64,000 bases of DNA from an uncultured Rhodospirillaceae bacterium (lineage in GTDB: Bacteria > Pseudomonadota > Alphaproteobacteria > CAAGCB01 > CAG-977), in NCBI GenBank assembly GCA_900550445.1, contig URSF01000005.1:1-64000 (forward strand). Direction: 5' to 3'. Position numbers and translations under genes: made by a program. Of this stretch, positions 45,020 through 57,918 are shown piece by piece; the stretch's first letter is position 1, and the number at the start of each line of letters is the position of its first letter. The notes beneath the pieces were generated by a model, which searched no databases, was not told the DNA's origin, and worked only from the letters and a program-made list of their open reading frames with translations.

Positions 45020-45422
45020 TCTGATTGATCCAGTCCAAGTCGTCGTCTGATTTTAATTCATGCGGCACTTTGACGTATTTGCTTTCCAGATAATCAATCA
45101 TTAACGGGCTGAGGCATTCTATACCGGCAAAAATCATGCTGCGGTTAAAGTCTTTGCTGAGAAAATATTCAACAATTTCCCATTTGTCCCGGTCAATCGC
45201 CAAAGAAACGGCATTGCGTCCGTTCGTAACGATCTCGGACGGATCGGCTCCGTTTTCCATCAGGTATTTTACTGCCGGCAGATGATCGGCTTCAACGGCA
45301 ATAAACAATAAAACGGCCGGATCGGCTCCGTCCTTTAAAAGATCATTAATTACCGCCGACAGTTCCTGCTGCGCGGCGTTTTGATTTTGAATCAGTTCTT
45401 TGAATTTCTGTTGTAAAGACAT
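45012..45422 (-). CDS. Ankyrin-repeat protein
   Basis: 136 residues from the ATG before SLQQKFKEL. Helical pairs in the ankyrin pattern: 'LLKDGADPAVLLFIAVEADHLPAVKYLMENGADPSEIVTNGRNAVSLAIDRDKWEIVEYFLSKDF', about two to three repeats with 'NGADPSE..TNG..A..LA' turns. No signal peptide; a cytoplasmic binding protein of unknown partner. GGAA before the start is a weak ribosome-binding site. Confidence 0.7.
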   Translation of the reverse strand: MSLQQKFKELIQNQNAAQQELSAVINDLLKDGADPAVLLFIAVEADHLPAVKYLMENGADPSEIVTNGRNAVSLAIDRDKWEIVEYFLSKDFNRSMIFAGIECLSPLMIDYLESKYVKVPHELKSDDDLDWINQIN

Positions 45423-45515
45423 TTTTTTCGTTCCGCAATAATTTCGCAAGGCAGGTTAATACACCGCGCCCCGTATGTCATTAAAAAAATAGTTTTTCCG
45501 AAAAGGCGAAACAAA

Positions 45516-45540
45516 TAAAAAACCCGCCGAAGCGGGCTTT
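45516..45540 (-). terminator. Terminator after ccrM
   Basis: CCCGC/GCGGG around a CGAA loop. On the minus strand it ends GGGTTTTTT. Confidence 0.8.
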
Positions 45541-45553
45541 CTATTTATAAACG

Positions 45554-46711
<1,158 letters not shown>

Positions 46712-46733
46712 TTATTAACAACGAAAATTTTTT

Positions 46734-48104
46734 TTAATTACGCAGCAGCTCATTATATTTTTCCGAATTTTTCATCAGTTCCTTATTTAATTTTTCCGCC
46801 CCCGATTTTTCCAGCAGATTTTGTTCCGGTGAATAAAGGGAAACGCCTAATCCGATTTTTGCGTTATCGCCGAATCCCAGTAAACTGAGAATAGAAGCTC
46901 CCATATCCCAAGCTAAAAACGGGCGTTTTTCGACAGGGGGAGGGGCGGCGTTAACAAGCGCGCTGAAAATCATTCTGTCATTGCTTTTATTTAATGTGGA
47001 AAAAACGGGATTGGGGCGTGCCAGGTGGTCTCCGGCAATAATAAAAACGGTGTCTTTAAGAGGAAGCTTTTGAACTTTATTGATAAAAGCCGCTATTTGT
47101 TTGTCCGAACATTGAACGATATCAAGGAAAGCGCTTTTTTTGTCTGTGTTTCCCGTTTTGCATCTATCTTCAAGAAAGCCGTCGGGATCATGCATATTAA
47201 GCGTTAATATGATCATAAAGAAAGGTCGGCCGCTTTTTAAAGAAGACAGCTTTTCATAAGCCGCATCAAACAGGCGTGTGTCGGAAATCCCGTTAAAGTG
47301 GCTGTGTCCGGCGTCTTTTGGTGTTTGATACAGCTCTTCGGCGCCTTTGATTTCATCAAAATGATGCCGGCGCAGAAACAGATTCTTATTTGCAAAAGGC
47401 AGAGAATCGCTTGTGTAAAAATAATTGTCATATCCGTGTTGATGCAAAATATCCGAAATGCATACTGATTTTGAAAAAGAAGAAGATACACTGCCACGTA
47501 TGAATTCCGATAATTTGGGAGTAGACGGAATCCCGCAAAGAATAGCGGTTGTCGCAGATGCGGTATTGTCTGTTCCCGCGGTTTGGTAATATTGTCCTAA
47601 TTTTGCTTCGGAACTTATTCTGGAAAGCAGATTTTTGCCGAACAATTTTTCGTCGGCGTAAGTATTTTCCAAAGATTCCGCAATGATCAGGATCAGATTT
47701 TTTTTATTTGCGGGATCGGGCGGCGTGATCTGAAGCGCCATATTTTCATAAATATCTGTTTTTTCTAAAGAAAGGCTTATATTATGCATTAACTGCACGG
47801 TAAAAAACAAAAGCAGGCAAAAAGCGGATAATGAAATATAACCAAAGCATTTTTTGCGATTTATACGGAATAGTTTCGTCAGCAAAAACGGAAGAAAAAA
47901 ATTTAGAAGAATAAAGAGCAGTACTGCGCAGAGTATAAATTTTTTTAATATGAAATAAGAAAACGGAATTTCGGGAATAGTATTGGTATACAAGAAAAAA
48001 CTGAGAAGATTATTAAGAGTCAGCGACCAAAAATAACGCCGGATTGTTAAAAAAGCGGATAACAGAACGGACAGAAGCAGATTGACAAAAATACGCAGCG
48101 CCAT
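46734..48104 (-). CDS. OpgB/MdoB-like phosphoglycerol transferase (sulfatase fold), copy 1
   Basis: 456 residues. Three to four membrane helices occupy residues 1-110. A periplasmic alkaline-phosphatase/sulfatase domain follows: 'KNLILIIAESLENTYAD', the nucleophile region 'GTDNTASATTAILCGIPSTP', 'LNMHDPDG', 'VFIIAGDHLARPNPVF' with metal ligands. This matches OpgB-type enzymes that move phosphoglycerol onto periplasmic glucans, or LtaS-like relatives. Substrate uncertain. Its ATG directly abuts the rnhB stop, so it is co-transcribed with rnhB and copy 2. Confidence 0.82.
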   Translation of the reverse strand: MALRIFVNLLLSVLLSAFLTIRRYFWSLTLNNLLSFFLYTNTIPEIPFSYFILKKFILCAVLLFILLNFFLPFLLTKLFRINRKKCFGYISLSAFCLLLFFTVQLMHNISLSLEKTDIYENMALQITPPDPANKKNLILIIAESLENTYADEKLFGKNLLSRISSEAKLGQYYQTAGTDNTASATTAILCGIPSTPKLSEFIRGSVSSSFSKSVCISDILHQHGYDNYFYTSDSLPFANKNLFLRRHHFDEIKGAEELYQTPKDAGHSHFNGISDTRLFDAAYEKLSSLKSGRPFFMIILTLNMHDPDGFLEDRCKTGNTDKKSAFLDIVQCSDKQIAAFINKVQKLPLKDTVFIIAGDHLARPNPVFSTLNKSNDRMIFSALVNAAPPPVEKRPFLAWDMGASILSLLGFGDNAKIGLGVSLYSPEQNLLEKSGAEKLNKELMKNSEKYNELLRN

Positions 48105-48728
48105 TTAAAGCTCCTGTAAAAACTTTTTAATCGGCGCATAGGATTTCCTGTGATGAACGCATATACCGTGTTCGGCCAGTCCGTTTTGATGCGCTTTTGT
48201 GCCGTAACCGGCGTTTTTTTCCCAGCCGTAGTAGGGAAATTCTTTGGCCAGATCCGCCATTAACCGGTCTCGCGTGACTTTGGCGATAATCGAAGCGGCC
48301 GCGACGGACAGACTTAAAGCGTCGCCTTTGATTAACGCCTGCGCGGGGCAGGGCAGGCCGGGCGGAACCTTGTTGCCGTCAATTATTGCAAATGACGGTA
48401 TGGCGGGTAAAGCAGAAACGGCGCGGCGCATAGCCAGAAAAGTGGCTTGTAGAATATTCAGCCGGTCAATTTCTTCAACGCTTGCCGATCCGCAACCGAT
48501 CAAAGCGCCGCAGGTGTGCAAATCGTTAAATAATTCTTCCCGTTTTGCGGCGGAAAGTTTTTTTGAATCGTCAAGTTTTTCCGCCAGAGGTTCCGGTATC
48601 TTTAATTGAGGAAAGATGACGGCTCCCGCGACAACGGGCCCCGCCCAAGGACCTCTGCCGGCTTCGTCAATGCCGGCAATTAAAGAATGCTTTCCGATAA
48701 AAGTGGTTTCATATTTAAAATCAGGCAT
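48105..48728 (-). CDS. rnhB: Ribonuclease HII
   Basis: 207 residues. 'LIAGIDEAGRGPWAGPVVAGAVIF' carries the first catalytic Asp-Glu, 'LDDSKKLSAAKREELF' the KKL segment, 'FAIIDGNKVPPGL' the next Asp and 'ALIKGDALSLSVAAASIIAKVTRDRLM' the last. It removes ribonucleotides from DNA. It sits between two OpgB-like genes with gaps of 6 and 0 bases, an odd operon. In many alphaproteobacteria rnhB is next to ccrM; ccrM lies just beyond copy 1 here, so the copy seems inserted into that pair. Confidence 0.96.
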   Translation of the reverse strand: MPDFKYETTFIGKHSLIAGIDEAGRGPWAGPVVAGAVIFPQLKIPEPLAEKLDDSKKLSAAKREELFNDLHTCGALIGCGSASVEEIDRLNILQATFLAMRRAVSALPAIPSFAIIDGNKVPPGLPCPAQALIKGDALSLSVAAASIIAKVTRDRLMADLAKEFPYYGWEKNAGYGTKAHQNGLAEHGICVHHRKSYAPIKKFLQEL

Positions 48729-48734
48729 AGCTGA

Positions 48735-50162
48735 TTATTGTCCCTTTTTATTTTCCGGTTGATCAATATGTTGCTCTTTGAGCAGTTTCTTATAAAAGGC
48801 CGAATTTTTCAGAATTTCGCCGTGTATGTGTTCGATGCCGTATTTTTCAATCAGGGTCGGTTCCTGAGAAGATAATAAGGAACGTCCCAGTCCCAGTCCT
48901 TTTTGAGGTAAAACAAAACCCAACATTTCCAATAAGGTGGCTCCCAGATCTAACATAGAAAAAGATCTTTCCGTGGATACCGGAAGATTAATATTCACAA
49001 ATCGATTGAAAATAAAACGGTTTTCACTTTTTTCCAGCGTGTCATATAAAGGATTTCTTCGTGCCAGATGGTCTCCGATTACAACAATGGCTGTATTCGG
49101 ATAGACCTTTGTCGTCTTGATAAAGTCGATAAAGTCGGAAATTTGATCATCAGAACAAGAAACAATATCTTCAAATTCAACAGAAGAGTTTGTTCTTTTA
49201 CAAGTTTCTTCCAAATAACCGGTGGGCTCATGTGTGTTTACCGTAGTCACACCTATAAAAAAAGGAGTCTCTTTTTGAGCCAGTTCCTGTATTTTTTCTT
49301 TCAAAACTTCAAAGGTTCTGGAATCCTTGACAGCCAAAAAATCCATCAAACCGTTGTCGTTTTCATTTCTGCGCATGACTGTTGATCCGGCAATATGATT
49401 AACGCCATGCTCTTTTAAAAAATCAACCTTGTTGGAAAAATATTCTGTTGAACTGAAATAAAAGGAAGTATCGTATCCTGCATTATTTAAAATATCGGTC
49501 AAACAGACGGCAGAAGGAAATGTATAATTTATTTCGTTCCGGAAAGAACTCGGTAAGACAGGCATAACCGGAATACCGCAAAAAGCTGCTGCTAAAGCTG
49601 ATATGGTATTTTCTGTTCCGTTCAGCTGTTGAAATTCTGAAAAAGAAAATCCCGGTTGCCGTGGGAGTTTCGATAATAAAGGGGCATCAAATAAAGACGG
49701 ATCTGCGTAAGATTGTTCAAAAGATTCTGCAAAAATTAAAATTAAATTTTTTTTCTTTTGAGGTATGTTTTCTTTTCTTAAAGAATAAGGAATATAATTG
49801 TCTTCGTAAAAAGAAGTATTTTTAAAAAACATGACGAATAAAACTTGTATTCCAACTCTGAAAAAAGCCAAATAAGTGAAAAATATTGTTAAAAATATAA
49901 GTAGTATATTCCTTATTTTGTTTTTGGAGATATGAAAATATTTAAAAACAGAAGGAATAAGACACCATAAAATAAATATTAGCGGGAGTGTTATTGAAAG
50001 TATTTGAACAAAATATTTTTTTTCAATTGTGGATATATTTTTAAAAAAGTCTCCGTACATAAGCACGAAACTGAAAACAGTTATCGGATCCGAGGCAATA
50101 AAATCGATAAAAGATAAGAGTATTATAAATAAACAAAGGAAACTGAAGACAAAAAACTTCAT
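48735..50162 (-). CDS. OpgB/MdoB-like phosphoglycerol transferase (sulfatase fold), copy 2
   Basis: About 475 residues; ATG at 50162 preferred over a GTG three codons earlier, neither with a good ribosome-binding site. Four membrane helices in the first 130 residues, then 'KNLILIFAESFEQSYAD', 'GTENTISALAAAFCGIPVMPVLP', 'TTVNTHEPTGYLE', 'TAIVVIGDHLARRNPLYDT'. Clearly a paralogue of the gene at 46734. Its 5' third is much richer in A+T than its neighbours, which suggests recent transfer or relaxed codon use. It heads the three-gene minus-strand operon with rnhB. Confidence 0.82.
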   Translation of the reverse strand: MKFFVFSFLCLFIILLSFIDFIASDPITVFSFVLMYGDFFKNISTIEKKYFVQILSITLPLIFILWCLIPSVFKYFHISKNKIRNILLIFLTIFFTYLAFFRVGIQVLFVMFFKNTSFYEDNYIPYSLRKENIPQKKKNLILIFAESFEQSYADPSLFDAPLLSKLPRQPGFSFSEFQQLNGTENTISALAAAFCGIPVMPVLPSSFRNEINYTFPSAVCLTDILNNAGYDTSFYFSSTEYFSNKVDFLKEHGVNHIAGSTVMRRNENDNGLMDFLAVKDSRTFEVLKEKIQELAQKETPFFIGVTTVNTHEPTGYLEETCKRTNSSVEFEDIVSCSDDQISDFIDFIKTTKVYPNTAIVVIGDHLARRNPLYDTLEKSENRFIFNRFVNINLPVSTERSFSMLDLGATLLEMLGFVLPQKGLGLGRSLLSSQEPTLIEKYGIEHIHGEILKNSAFYKKLLKEQHIDQPENKKGQ

Positions 50163-50310
50163 ATCAGTCACAAAGTAAAAAATGATCTCACTACCCTACA
50201 AGGGGTAAAATACGAACAGAAAATAAACCAATTTTTTATATTTGCCAATAGCAGAAAATAAACTTTTTTTTTATATTGCGGATAAAAAAGAGTTTCTTCA
50301 TTCTGAAATC

Positions 50311-50565
50311 ATGATATGGCATAGAATAAAACCGACAGATCCCAAATATGTAAAACGCTTTTGGCCCGCTTTTTTGTTGTGTCTGTTTTTTGGGATCTTG
50401 GGATTGCACCGTTTTTATACGGGATATGCAAAAGACGGTTTCTTCTTTTTATTATGCGGTTTAAGCGGTGTCGGTACGATTATATCGGGACCGTGGGCTT
50501 TGTTTGATCTGGTGATGATTTTATGCCGTCTGTATACGACGCCGAACGGGCGGACTTTGGAATGA
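50311..50565 (+). CDS. TM2-domain membrane protein
   Basis: About 84 residues from the ATG before IWHRIKPTDP; a TTG at 50242 would add 23 codons but has no ribosome-binding site. The TM2 pattern is clear: 'FLLCLFFGILGLHRFYTGYAKDGFFFLLCG', then 'GPWALFDLVMIL', two membrane helices joined by a short loop with the H-R-F-Y-x-G motif. Function of the family is unknown. Short intergenic region to nifJ follows. Confidence 0.75.
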   Translation: MIWHRIKPTDPKYVKRFWPAFLLCLFFGILGLHRFYTGYAKDGFFFLLCGLSGVGTIISGPWALFDLVMILCRLYTTPNGRTLE

Positions 50566-50593
50566 CGGCAGGAAAAAACCTTTAAAAAAAAGG

Positions 50594-50727
50594 TTGAAGC
50601 TTCAGCCTATCTGCGCTACAGTTATGCCCGCAAATCGGGGGAGTCTTTCAGCGTCTGATTTGCAGGTGCTGGGAAAGTATTCCCTTCTTTTTCAATCTTT
50701 TCATTTTACTTCTTGGAGAAAAAATCC
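50594..50727 (+). promoter_or_regulatory. Promoter and structured leader of nifJ
   Basis: TTGAAG (50594-50599) and TACAGT (50617-50622) are 17 bases apart. The transcript would hold a 7-bp stem GCAAATC/GATTTGC (50630-50636 with 50657-50663) and a small hairpin GGGAA/TTCCC followed by TTCTTTTTC. This could be an attenuator, but pairing is modest. Confidence 0.35.
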
Positions 50728-54288
<3,561 letters not shown>

Positions 54289-54304
54289 TGTGTCAAACAT
54301 AAAG

Positions 54305-54333
54305 AAAAGCCCCGAGAAATCGGGGCTTTTTTT
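54305..54333 (+). terminator. Terminator after nifJ
   Basis: AAAAGCCCCGA and TCGGGGCTTTTTTT around a 4-nt loop. Confidence 0.9.
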
Positions 54334-54338
54334 ATCAC

Positions 54339-54815
54339 TTATTCCAATTCCGCGGCGATCGCTTTGCGGCGTTCCTTTCTTTTTTCACGCTGTTTGCGTT
54401 GCAGCATTTCTTTTGAAGAGGAAACCTCTTGACGTTCAAGCCATTCTTCCTGTCCGGCTTCCGTGTGTTCGTAATAAAAAACAAGATCGCGTTCGTTAAT
54501 GGTCTTTGCGTCTATGACCGCCTGAGGGATACCCCAAATCGGCGAAATCGGCCATAACAACAAATTCACGACACCGTAAATGCTCTGAGAACCGTCCGCA
54601 CCGTTCCCCATTCCCAAATAAAAATTGCCGAACCCCGGCAAGATATTTAAAACGCCGGCCAATAAAGGACTGGCGGGTTTGACCCATTCTCCGGTCGGTT
54701 TGTCAACGGAAATACCGTCGGCTTTCAAATCCCGCAGGACTATTCTTTCATGTCCCGACAAAGTCGTGCAACCGGCGGTAAAGCATAATAAAATACTAAG
54801 TAAAGTTTTTTTCAT
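54339..54815 (-). CDS. Lipoprotein of unknown function
   Basis: 158 residues. Signal with lipobox TAGC (Cys about 16). Residues 35-115 contain 'PLLAGVLNILPGFGNFYLGMGNG', 'VNLLLWPISPIWGIPQAVIDAKTINERDLVFYY', two hydrophobic stretches that could be membrane-associated. The C-terminal 50 residues are Lys/Arg/Glu-rich helix. AAGGA nine bases before the ATG. The only promoter I see upstream lies beyond the structured RNA at 54841-55044, whose terminator ends 26 bases before this gene, so readthrough of that element may control it. Confidence 0.65.
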   Translation of the reverse strand: MKKTLLSILLCFTAGCTTLSGHERIVLRDLKADGISVDKPTGEWVKPASPLLAGVLNILPGFGNFYLGMGNGADGSQSIYGVVNLLLWPISPIWGIPQAVIDAKTINERDLVFYYEHTEAGQEEWLERQEVSSSKEMLQRKQREKRKERRKAIAAELE

Positions 54816-54840
54816 TTCTGAAGATCCTTTGAATTTAATG

Positions 54841-55044
54841 AAACAAAACCCACCTTTTTCAAGGTGGGCGGATTTTCAGAAACCGTTCAAAAGTAAAGAC
54901 GGCTTGGCTTATTGAGCACGAAGCCTTATTCGCCAAAATCCGCCCGTTAAGGACAGATTCGGCGTATAATTTATTGGCCGCCATACACAATGCGGCTACT
55001 TTTGAAAGGGTTTCTGACGCCCTGTGCCGATCAAAATCCGGCAC
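54841..55044 (-). ncRNA. Highly structured terminator-ended RNA (stand-alone RNA or regulatory leader)
   Basis: Read on the minus strand from 55044: hairpin GTGCCG/CGGCAC (55044-55024); a long closing helix where 54997-55016 pairs with 54877-54895 over about 18 base pairs; inside it GCCGC/GCGGC, a stem of about 14 pairs centred on CTGTCC-TTAAC-GGGCGG, and GGCTT/AAGCC; then terminator CCCACC/GGTGGG with a T-rich tail (54868-54841). A good promoter points into it. The sequence also keeps a 61-codon frame from GTG at the predicted first base, ending inside the terminator. It either ends as a free RNA or acts as an attenuating leader for the lipoprotein gene. No known family recognised. Confidence 0.65.
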
Positions 55045-55050
55045 GACAAG

Positions 55051-55078
55051 ATGCTATCAAAGAAAAGAAAGATGTCAA
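55051..55078 (-). promoter_or_regulatory. Promoter of the structured RNA
   Basis: Minus-strand TTGACA (55078-55073), 16-base spacer, TAGCAT (55056-55051). Transcription is expected to start at about 55044, at the first base of the 5' hairpin. Confidence 0.7.
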
Positions 55079-55203
55079 AGAAAAAACAAATCATCGCTTT
55101 TGTTCGTTTTTAAATAACTGTTTGTTTTATGTTTTTTTTCATATACACTGATCTGAACAATATGAATTCATCATATTTTTCATTTATTTCAAGAGAGGTT
55201 TTT

Positions 55204-55974
55204 ATGCAGAAGCTAGAAAAGCAGTTTCATATCCACTGTGTCGAAGGCGATGTCGGCCGTTATGTCATTTTGCCGGGGGATCCGGGACGGTGTGAATCGA
55301 TCGCCAAATTGTTTGACAATCCCCATCATGTTGCGCAAAACCGCGAATATAACATCTATACGGGGACTTTGTTAGGGGAAAAGGTTTCTGTTTGTTCAAC
55401 GGGGATCGGCGGTCCTTCGGCTTCTATCGCCATGGAAGAATTGCACAATATCGGCGCTGACACCTTTATTCGTACGGGAACGTGCGGCGGAATCGACTTG
55501 GACGTTCAGTCCGGCGATATCGTTGTGGCGACAGGCGCGATCCGTTTTGAACATACTTCCGTTGAATACGCGCCGATCGAATATCCGGCCGTTGCCAATC
55601 TGGATATCACGATTGCTTTGCGTCAGGCGGCTTTGGCCATGGGCAAAACAACGCATACAGGTGTTGTTCAATGCAAAGACGCTTTCTATGGCCAGCATAG
55701 TCCGGCTAAAATGCCCGTTTCCTATGAATTGTTGCAAAAATGGGAAGCGTGGAAACGTTTGGGTGTTAAAGCCAGTGAAATGGAATCCGCCGCTTTGTTC
55801 GTTGTTGCGGACGCGTTGAAATGCCGTTGCGGATCTTGCTTCCATGTGATCTGGAATCAGGAACGAGAAGCCGCCGGACTGGATCAGAAAATGTCCGAAG
55901 ATACTTCGGCTGCCGTCCGCGTCGCCGTTGACGCTTTGAAAATCATCATTGAGCAGGACAGAGCGGCGAAATAA
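55204..55974 (+). CDS. Uridine phosphorylase-like nucleoside phosphorylase
   Basis: 256 residues from the ATG five bases after GAGAGG; an upstream frame from 55129 lacks this signal. Family-1 phosphorylase: '[18 protein letters not shown]' (phosphate site), '[35 protein letters not shown]', '[19 protein letters not shown]', '[10 protein letters not shown]' and '[17 protein letters not shown]' with the ribose-binding Met-Glu. It splits nucleosides with phosphate to base plus ribose-1-phosphate. Uridine is the likeliest substrate by overall resemblance to Udp, but purine use is possible. May act downstream of nucleosides released outside the cell. Confidence 0.9.
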   Translation: MQKLEKQFHIHCVEGDVGRYVILPGDPGRCESIAKLFDNPHHVAQNREYNIYTGTLLGEKVSVCSTGIGGPSASIAMEELHNIGADTFIRTGTCGGIDLDVQSGDIVVATGAIRFEHTSVEYAPIEYPAVANLDITIALRQAALAMGKTTHTGVVQCKDAFYGQHSPAKMPVSYELLQKWEAWKRLGVKASEMESAALFVVADALKCRCGSCFHVIWNQEREAAGLDQKMSEDTSAAVRVAVDALKIIIEQDRAAK

Positions 55975-55983
55975 CCGGAAAAA

Positions 55984-56014
55984 GGGGCTGGCAGTTTGTT
56001 TCCAGCCCTTTTTT
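55984..56014 (+). terminator. Terminator after the phosphorylase gene
   Basis: GGGGCTGG pairs with CCAGCCC, followed by six T. Confidence 0.85.
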
Positions 56015-56043
56015 GTATTTTATTTGTTGTTTGGGAGGGAATA

Positions 56044-56406
56044 ATGTTGTTAAACGAACTGCCTTCTCCGGCATTTGCGGTAAACAAAGAAGGAAAAGTA
56101 ACGGTTTTTTTGCCGGAACTGGCCGGGGAACCGGAAAATCCCGAAATCAGTTATTTGTTTGACGGAGCTTTGTTTTTCAAACGCATGCCGGGGACGGGGT
56201 GCCCGATTACGGGCGTTCCCGAAGACATTATTGAGCACCTGCATAATTCAGACAAGATGCTGATTATCGAAATGAATCTGGACAAGATTATTGATTTGAA
56301 CGACGGCCGTTTGTCTGATGCGGCTGATGTGTTTAAACGTTATTACGAAGCGGCGGTAAACAAAGAATCGTTTGCGGAAAAAGCAGTTGATGCGATAGAG
56401 GTTTAG
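56044..56406 (+). CDS. Small acidic protein, module member S1
   Basis: 120 residues, GGGAGGG before the ATG. Paralogue of the gene at 57919: both open MLLNE(L/I)PSPAFAVNK(E/D)GKVTVFLPELAGE and close with 'FKRYYEA...KESFAEKAVDAI'. The middle has 'ISYLFDGALFFKRMPGTGCPITGVPEDII' and an acidic 'MNLDKIIDLNDGRL'. No signal peptide, no enzyme motif. The size and acidity would suit a chaperone or antitoxin-like partner of the larger genes next to it, but this is a guess. A terminator separates it from the next gene. Confidence 0.65.
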   Translation: MLLNELPSPAFAVNKEGKVTVFLPELAGEPENPEISYLFDGALFFKRMPGTGCPITGVPEDIIEHLHNSDKMLIIEMNLDKIIDLNDGRLSDAADVFKRYYEAAVNKESFAEKAVDAIEV

Positions 56407-56442
56407 ACAAATTTGCTTTTTGTCTATATATTTTCTGTTTTC

Positions 56443-56478
56443 GGCGGGAATATCTTGCTTTTCCGCCTTTTTCTTTTT
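56443..56478 (+). terminator. Terminator after S1
   Basis: GGCGG/CCGCC with a 15-nt loop, then TTTTTCTTTTT. Confidence 0.65.
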
Positions 56479-56496
56479 AATTTCTTAAAAAAAGAC

Positions 56497-56526
56497 TTGC
56501 TTTGTTTTGTCTATAACTGCTACTAT
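56497..56526 (+). promoter_or_regulatory. Promoter of the L1-S2-L2 genes
   Basis: TTGCTT and TACTAT with an 18-base spacer, 37 bases before the ATG at 56564. Confidence 0.4.
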
Positions 56527-56563
56527 ATCTTTAATTGTTTCTTTTTAGCAGGGGGCTTCGATT

Positions 56564-57895
56564 ATGTCTAATTTTGCTGCAGTATATGGTTTAGCTCGTT
56601 CAGGGGCCTTTAAGGGGCTGTTTGAGGTGGATTTCAGTTTAAGCGGCACTGTCGCTTCTGCCGTTTATGGGGCGGAAGGCGTCGCGCAGCGTATAAAAGA
56701 CAAACGTAAGGAAAAAGCGGAAAAAGAATGGAACGCTTCTCCGGATCGGTTTGCCGACGCACCTTTCCGCAGTCCGCTGGTCGAAAATTATTTAAAGGGC
56801 GGGGCAAAGTTAGTCTGGAATACGGATCAGGACTGGGAATCTTCGGTTCAGATAACGACAAAAAAAGGCAAAGAAGTTTCTTTTCAGGGAAAAAATCTGA
56901 AAAAAGAAGAGGCCGCGCAGTATCGGAATTTTATCGAAAACAAACTGGAAATGATCGAACCGCCGTCATTTTTAGAAAAACTGATGGTCGCGAATAAAAC
57001 TTTGGCCGCTTCCAAATCAGGAAAAATTGCCGGCGCGGCTTCGCTGGGCATCGTCCCGGCGGCGGTGGGGGTCGTCGCTTTGTCTGCCCGGGCGTATGGC
57101 GCAACCCGCGGATTTGTCATGGACAAGTTAAATCTGAAAAACAAGCCTAAGGATAAAAACAAACAGTCATTTTCAGAACGTCTGGCCGATATTAAACATC
57201 GCGAAGAATACAAAAAAGATCTGAAAAATCTTCCTTATATAGAAGACGTCGTTCGAAAAGTGGAAAACAAAAAACAGGAAAAGCAGGACTTTTTAAATAA
57301 AGAAAACGTTTTAAAGTCTTTGTTGCGTGATCGTGATCAGGTGAAGGCGGGCGTCGCGGCTTCACCGGAACATCAGGATTTAGTTAAAATTTCCGGCCAC
57401 CCTGTTCTGGCGGAATATCTGGACGGTGATTTAACGCTGTCAGTTTCCGCCAATAAAATGTTGTCATTTACCAGACATTATGTCGTATATCAATCAGTAC
57501 GGGACAAAGATCCGCAGGATCTGGAAAAAGGAAAAGGAAGCAGCTGGGAAGCCCAAAGCGGCGCGACTTCGGCCGGCATCGAGCCGTATATGGCGCGTTA
57601 CACAAAGGCTTTGGAAATGATCGAGCCGCCGACAAAAACAGAGTTGACCTTATTAAAACAGCTCTATCAGCTGAATAATTCGGGGCGGGATTCATTGTCT
57701 TCCCGCCAGCCGCTGGTTGAAGCCGTCAGCAAAACGGTTGATTTGTATATGACTGAAAAGAAAAAGGAAAACAAAGATTTCGGAAAAACAAATCTGATGG
57801 CACGTCTGAATGACGTCAGAAAACGTTCCATTATTGATGAACGGCTGCAAAAAATGGTTGATTTGCATTCCGCGCTGAAGAAAAACGGTCGCTGA
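56564..57895 (+). CDS. Large module protein L1, function unknown
   Basis: 443 residues, paralogue of the gene at 58302. Shared features in order: an N-terminal '(S/T)N.AA.Y.L.R.GAFK.LF' segment (residues 2-20), 'LEMIEPPSFLEKLM' (128-141), a hydrophobic stretch (157-176) then 'ARAYGATRGFVMDKLNLK', 'SFSERLADIKHREEYKKDLK', a second 'LEMIEPPTKTEL' (350-361), and a basic helical tail. The EMIEPP motif occurs twice, so the protein may contain two related units. No signal peptide; one possible membrane segment. Looks like nothing I recognise. Neighbour S2 starts 23 bases downstream. Confidence 0.65.
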   Translation: MSNFAAVYGLARSGAFKGLFEVDFSLSGTVASAVYGAEGVAQRIKDKRKEKAEKEWNASPDRFADAPFRSPLVENYLKGGAKLVWNTDQDWESSVQITTKKGKEVSFQGKNLKKEEAAQYRNFIENKLEMIEPPSFLEKLMVANKTLAASKSGKIAGAASLGIVPAAVGVVALSARAYGATRGFVMDKLNLKNKPKDKNKQSFSERLADIKHREEYKKDLKNLPYIEDVVRKVENKKQEKQDFLNKENVLKSLLRDRDQVKAGVAASPEHQDLVKISGHPVLAEYLDGDLTLSVSANKMLSFTRHYVVYQSVRDKDPQDLEKGKGSSWEAQSGATSAGIEPYMARYTKALEMIEPPTKTELTLLKQLYQLNNSGRDSLSSRQPLVEAVSKTVDLYMTEKKKENKDFGKTNLMARLNDVRKRSIIDERLQKMVDLHSALKKNGR

Positions 57896-57918
57896 TTATC
57901 TGTTACGGGAGGATATAA

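Noticed and set aside
54841..55044. 6S RNA, RNase P RNA, SRP RNA or tmRNA
   Set aside because: Size is near 6S RNA, but I cannot see the conserved central bubble, and none of the RNase P, SRP or tmRNA landmark sequences is present; left as unknown.
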